Shown here: positions 59,283 to 64,000 of the stretch, in pieces | Position numbering within the stretch: the stretch's first letter is position 1 | How the letters are laid out: each line of letters opens with the position of its first letter | NCBI RefSeq assembly: GCF_022695595.1 | Contig: NZ_CP074380.1 | Span: forward strand, 1,240,001 to 1,304,000 | Length of the DNA stretch: 64,000 nucleotides | DNA from: Streptomyces sp. MST-110588 | GTDB taxonomy: Bacteria > Actinomycetota > Actinomycetes > Streptomycetales > Streptomycetaceae | Direction: 5' to 3' | Translations under genes and position numbers: made by a program | Notes under the pieces: generated by a model | What the model saw: the letters and a program-made list of their open reading frames with translations, nothing else | The model's database searches: none | What the model was told of the DNA's origin: nothing

Positions 59283-60413
59283 ATGGCGGACATTTTGGTG
59301 GGCACCTGCTCGTGGACCGATCCGGCGCTGGTGGCTTCCGGCTGGTATCCGGCGGACTGCCGGGACCCGGCGGGGCGGCTGCGGTACTACGCCTCCCGGC
59401 TGCCGGTCGTCGAGGTGGACTCGACGTACTACGGGCTGCCCAGCACCCGCAACAGCGCGCTGTGGGCGGGGCGCACGCCCGGCGGCTTCGTCTTCGACGT
59501 CAAGGCGTTCGCGCCGTTGACCGGCCATATGACGCGGGCCGGGTCGCTGCCCAAGGACCTGCGGCCCGCCGGTCCCCCGCAGCGTCCGGTGCCCGCTTCC
59601 GCGCTCCCGCCCGACGTCCTGGACGAACTGTGGTCGCGCTACCTGGGCGCGCTGCGCCCGCTGGCGGACGCGGGGCGGCTGGGGGCGCTGCTGTTCCAGT
59701 ACCCGCCGTGGTTCGGGCCGGGGCCCGGTGCCGAGGAGCAGCTCGTACGGTGCCGGGAGCGGACGGCCGGGCTGCGCGTCGCGGTGGAGTTCCGGCACCG
59801 GGACTGGCTGGCGCCCGGGAACCTGGAGCGGACCACGGGGTTCCTGCGCGAGCGGGACATGGCGCTGGTGGCCGTGGACACCGCGCAGGGGCTGCGGACC
59901 TCGATGCCGCCGGTCGCCGTCGCCACCTCGCCCGCGCTGTCGGTCCTGCGGTTCCACGGCCGCAGCCCGGCCTGGTCCTCGGGCGGCAAGGAGGACCGGT
60001 ACCGGCATCGCTACGCCCCCGGCGAACTCGCCTCCTGGGTACCGCGCGTCCGTACGCTCGCCCGGCACAGCGCGGAGGTCCATGTGCTGTTCAACAACTG
60101 CTGCGGTGATGCGGCGGTGCGCGCCGCCGAGATGATGACGGACCTCTTGGAGGAGGCCGGGCTCTCTCCCCGCCCCGGCCTGTCCACCGGGCCGCGGGCG
60201 TCGTCCGTCCCGACGCAGCTCAGTCTGCCGGCCGAACAGGGACCGGAGGAGGCGGGGCCGGGTCCGGGCGCCGGGGCCGGTTCGGATCCGGGCGTCGGCT
60301 CCGGTACGAGTGCCGGGGCCGGTTCGGGTGCCGGGTACGGGGCGGATGCCCGGTCCGGGCCGGACGCCAGGTCCCGGCCGGATGCTCGGCGGGCGTCCGG
60401 TGGGCCTCGCTGA
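59283..60413 (+). CDS. DUF72-family protein
   Basis: A 376-residue TIM-barrel-like protein from ATG 59283. DILVGTCSWTDP, YASRLPVVEVDSTYYGLPS, FDVKAFAPLTGH, GALLFQYPPWF, VAVEFRHRDWL and VLFNNCCGDAAVRAA are the conserved DUF72 blocks. The last 60 residues are a Gly/Ala/Pro/Asp repeat encoded by GGTGCCGGG-type DNA repeats. Family function is unknown (YecE-like). GTG 59277 is an alternative start. Divergent from the SnoaL-like gene. Confidence 0.88.
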   Translation: MADILVGTCSWTDPALVASGWYPADCRDPAGRLRYYASRLPVVEVDSTYYGLPSTRNSALWAGRTPGGFVFDVKAFAPLTGHMTRAGSLPKDLRPAGPPQRPVPASALPPDVLDELWSRYLGALRPLADAGRLGALLFQYPPWFGPGPGAEEQLVRCRERTAGLRVAVEFRHRDWLAPGNLERTTGFLRERDMALVAVDTAQGLRTSMPPVAVATSPALSVLRFHGRSPAWSSGGKEDRYRHRYAPGELASWVPRVRTLARHSAEVHVLFNNCCGDAAVRAAEMMTDLLEEAGLSPRPGLSTGPRASSVPTQLSLPAEQGPEEAGPGPGAGAGSDPGVGSGTSAGAGSGAGYGADARSGPDARSRPDARRASGGPR

Positions 60414-60566
60414 CCGGTCGGCCGCAGCCTTTCTGCCCGGCTGTGGCTTTTGTGTGCCGCCACGGCCCTGTGCCCGGCCACGGCATCCGTACGCGGTCCC
60501 GGTACGCGTACGGCGGTCCCGGCACGCGTACGCGTACGGCGCGCCGGAACCGCGGTCGCGGGCGTG

Positions 60567-62015
<1,449 letters not shown>

Positions 62016-62338
62016 GGCGTGGTGGGCCTCTCGTCGTTCTGTGCGGCCCGGAGGCACCGGGCGAGTGCATATGTTCTTCGACCGGCCATCCACCTCCAAA
62101 TCAGCGGGTTTCGTTCGGTGCGGCGTGGTGGGCGGGCGGACATCTTGCGGGATCGCCCGCCCCCGCCGCAGTTCGTCCGCCACCACACATGGTCACAGAA
62201 TGTCACAGGGCACTGACAATGCGGTGACACCACGGCTGACGTGCGCAGACATCGGCCGGTCCGGCCGCGTCACGGTCGCGGCGGCAGCCGCACGCACGTA
62301 CAAGAACTGGCGCACCCTGCCGCCGCAGAATCGGGGCC

Positions 62339-62782
62339 ATGGAAAGCAGCACGAAAACCAGCACGAAAAGCAGCGCGGAAAACAGCGCGGAGATCCGGCC
62401 TGTCAATTTGTTCGAGGCCCTGACGACCTTCGACGAGGTCTACAGCCCCCGCATCGCGGCCCGCATGAACGATTACGACGTACGGATCGCGCACACCAAG
62501 GGCGACCACATATGGCACGTGCACGAGGACACCGACGAGTTCTTCCTCGTCCTGGACGGACGGTTCGACATCGCCCTGCGCGACGCCGACGGCGCGCAGC
62601 GCACGGTCTCGCTGCACCGGGGCGACGTCTTCGTCGTCCCCAAGGGCACCGAGCACAAGCCGTCGTCCCCGGGGGCCTCGATCCTCATGTTCGAGCCGTC
62701 GGGGACCTCCTCGACGGGTGACCGTCCCCTGGAGGAGGTCCCGGACCACGTGGACAGCACCACCGGTCACGAACTCGTGTGA
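62339..62782 (+). CDS. cupin-domain protein
   Basis: A 147-residue single-cupin protein. Motif 1 is HIWHVHEDTDEFFLVLDGRFDIAL (metal-type histidines and glutamate) and motif 2 GDVFVVPKGTEHKPSSP. The N-terminus is Ser/Thr/Lys-rich (ESSTKTSTKSSAENSAE) after ATG 62339. Typical of small metal-binding cupins that act as isomerases, dioxygenases or sugar-binding proteins. Convergent with the DUF3224 gene. Role unknown. Confidence 0.88.
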   Translation: MESSTKTSTKSSAENSAEIRPVNLFEALTTFDEVYSPRIAARMNDYDVRIAHTKGDHIWHVHEDTDEFFLVLDGRFDIALRDADGAQRTVSLHRGDVFVVPKGTEHKPSSPGASILMFEPSGTSSTGDRPLEEVPDHVDSTTGHELV

Positions 62783-62796
62783 CGCGGGCGACCGCC

Positions 62797-63246
62797 TCAG
62801 CCGAGGCGGTACTCGAAGGTGTACGGCACGGATGTCATGCCGTGCTCATGGGTGAAGCCGCCGGTGCCGGTCAGACCCGCCAGTTCCCCGGTGCCGGAAC
62901 CCGGCACGACCTCGAAGGTGCAGACGGTGCCGTTCTCGCCGAAGGTACCCCGCTCCTCCAGGACGAAGCTGCCCTTGCGCCCGTCGAGGCTGCCGGTCAG
63001 CATCTCGTGGCCGACAAAGGTGCCGGTGGTCGCGGTGAGGTACGCGATGGTGTACGCGCAGGCGGTGCCGGCGGCTTCCATGGAGCCGGTGAAGGCGTTG
63101 GTGACGGTGGCGCGGGCGAGCCGGGGTCCGCCCGCGCCCGCCTGCCCGCGCACCTCGTGCTCCTCCCAGTTCTCGAAGGTGAACGTGCCGGTGGCGCGCG
63201 TGGTCCTGCTGTCGGCGGACTGGGTGTCGGTGGATTCGGCGGTCAT
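62797..63246 (-). CDS. DUF3224-family protein
   Basis: A 149-residue beta-barrel-type protein from ATG 63246, with GAGGAG about eight bases upstream. ATGTFTFENWEEHEV, AYLTATTGTFVGHEMLTGSLDGRKGSFVLEERGTF and GELAGLTGTGGFTHEHG are the hallmark segments of DUF3224. The family is lipocalin-like in shape and of unknown role. It is divergent from a WYL-domain regulator across a perfect palindrome, which suggests that regulator controls it. Confidence 0.88.
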   Translation of the reverse strand: MTAESTDTQSADSRTTRATGTFTFENWEEHEVRGQAGAGGPRLARATVTNAFTGSMEAAGTACAYTIAYLTATTGTFVGHEMLTGSLDGRKGSFVLEERGTFGENGTVCTFEVVPGSGTGELAGLTGTGGFTHEHGMTSVPYTFEYRLG

Positions 63247-63333
63247 GGTGCGGGCTCCTCTTTGTCGTCGTCTCGAAGTCGTCCCGGTCGTCGGTCCGAC
63301 GCCGCTGTGCGGCGCACGGCTCACTCTGGTGCC

Positions 63334-63360
63334 CGTACCTGACACCTCCTGTCAGGTACG
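63334..63360. promoter_or_regulatory. perfect 11+5+11 palindrome, putative WYL-regulator operator
   Basis: CGTACCTGACA (63334-63344) and TGTCAGGTACG (63350-63360) form a perfect inverted repeat with spacer CCTCC. It sits 28 bp before the regulator start and 88 bp before the divergent DUF3224 start. This position and symmetry fit autoregulation by the adjacent regulator. Confidence 0.75.
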
Positions 63361-63387
63361 GTTCCGGCCGCGGCGAGAATGGCGCCC

Positions 63388-64000
63388 ATGCGTGCCGACC
63401 GCCTCCTGACGCTCCTCCTGCTGCTCCAGAACCGGGGCCGGATGACCGCCCCCGAACTGGCCGCGGAGCTGGAGGTCTCGGTGCGTACGGTCTACCGGGA
63501 CATCGAGGCCCTCGGCGCGGCGGGCGTACCGGTCCTGGCCGACCGTGGGCCGCTCGGCGGCTACCGGCTGACGGACGGCTACCGCACCCGGCTGACCGGC
63601 CTGACCGACGCCGAGGCCGGGTCGCTCTTCCTCGCCGGTGTCCCGGGGCCGGCCGCCGAACTGGGCCTGGGCGCCGAACTGGCCACCGCCCGGCTGAAGA
63701 TGACGGCGGCCCTCCCGCCCGGTCCGGGCGAGCGGGCGCGGCGCGTCCAGGAGCGCTTCCACCTCGACGCGTCGGGGTGGTTCCGGCAGGCCGACCCGGT
63801 GCCGCATCTGGCGCAGGTGGCGGAGGCGGTATGGGAACAGCGGACGCTGCGCGTGCGTTACCGGCGCTGGGGCGGTGAGGTACGGCGGGAGCTGCGCCCG
63901 CTGGGCCTCGTACTCAAGAGCGGCATCTGGTACGTGGTGGCGCGGGCACCGGAGGCCGCGGGCACCGACACCGACACCGGCACCGACACCGGCGGCGGTA
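63388..64000 (+). CDS. HTH/WYL-domain transcriptional regulator (YafY-like), cut by window end
   Basis: The first 204 residues of a larger protein, open at the window end. Residues 1-55 are an HTH_11-type DNA-binding domain (ADRLLTLLLLLQNRGRMTAPELAAELEVSVRTVYRDIEALGAAGVPV), followed by GGYRLTDGYRTRLTGLTDAEA. The WYL domain begins at LRVRYRRWGGEVRRELRPLGLVLKSGIWYVVA. Family members sense small ligands or nucleic acids. Its position next to DUF3224 with a shared palindrome suggests local control of that gene. Confidence 0.88.
   Translation, partial: MRADRLLTLLLLLQNRGRMTAPELAAELEVSVRTVYRDIEALGAAGVPVLADRGPLGGYRLTDGYRTRLTGLTDAEAGSLFLAGVPGPAAELGLGAELATARLKMTAALPPGPGERARRVQERFHLDASGWFRQADPVPHLAQVAEAVWEQRTLRVRYRRWGGEVRRELRPLGLVLKSGIWYVVARAPEAAGTDTDTGTDTGGG

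Overview
The window is high-GC actinobacterial DNA and almost certainly Streptomyces. GC-rich third codon positions, GTG and TTG starts, rare TTA (bldA-type) codons, an alditol-oxidase homologue and the many paralogous oxidoreductases all point that way. I see no rRNA, tRNA, CRISPR array or insertion sequence.

From about 0.4 to 31.2 kb lies what looks like one biosynthetic gene cluster that I cannot match to a known product. A divergent promoter at about 11.1 kb drives a leftward unit (a stand-alone KS-AT-ACP polyketide synthase, an unrecognised protein and two fused ABC half-transporters) and a rightward unit (an A-PCP-C NRPS and a P450). These are followed by a TauD-type dioxygenase and a frameshifted S9 peptidase. 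A second block (20.7-31 kb) looks like sugar or polyol chemistry. It holds a frameshifted APH-type kinase, a PhyH-type dioxygenase, two NodB-type deacetylases with an unusual N-terminal domain, an alditol oxidase, an aldo/keto reductase and an SDR. Two glycosyltransferase-like genes sit at the left edge. A shared inverted-repeat motif built from TTGCC and GGCAA lies in front of at least seven transcription units from 11 to 31 kb, which is the best evidence that both blocks are one regulon.

The control locus at 20.7-22.5 kb is the most interesting part. An HTH plus TPR-like cytosolic regulator is divergent from a 56-residue peptide with a signal sequence, a strong ribosome binding site and a TTA codon. 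This layout resembles the RRNPP peptide quorum-sensing systems of Firmicutes and may be an undescribed actinobacterial version.

From 31.2 kb on, the region is ordinary chromosome with resistance and redox genes: HAD phosphatase, ABC-F ATPase, P450, macrolide-type glycosyltransferase, MarR with EamA exporter and a phased operator array, SseB/DUF1266 protein, DNA photolyase, Asp23 protein, YihY membrane protein, pterin dehydratase, Tat-exported flavoprotein, MmyB-type regulator, DUF72 protein, amino acid permease, cupin, DUF3224 and a WYL regulator. A 1.4-kb gene-poor stretch (52.4-53.9 kb) carries four copies of a hairpin-bearing repeat of about 84 bp that I cannot assign.

Two single-base frameshifts in otherwise intact genes (S9 peptidase, APH kinase) sit in GC-rich repeat or homopolymer sequence and may be sequencing errors.
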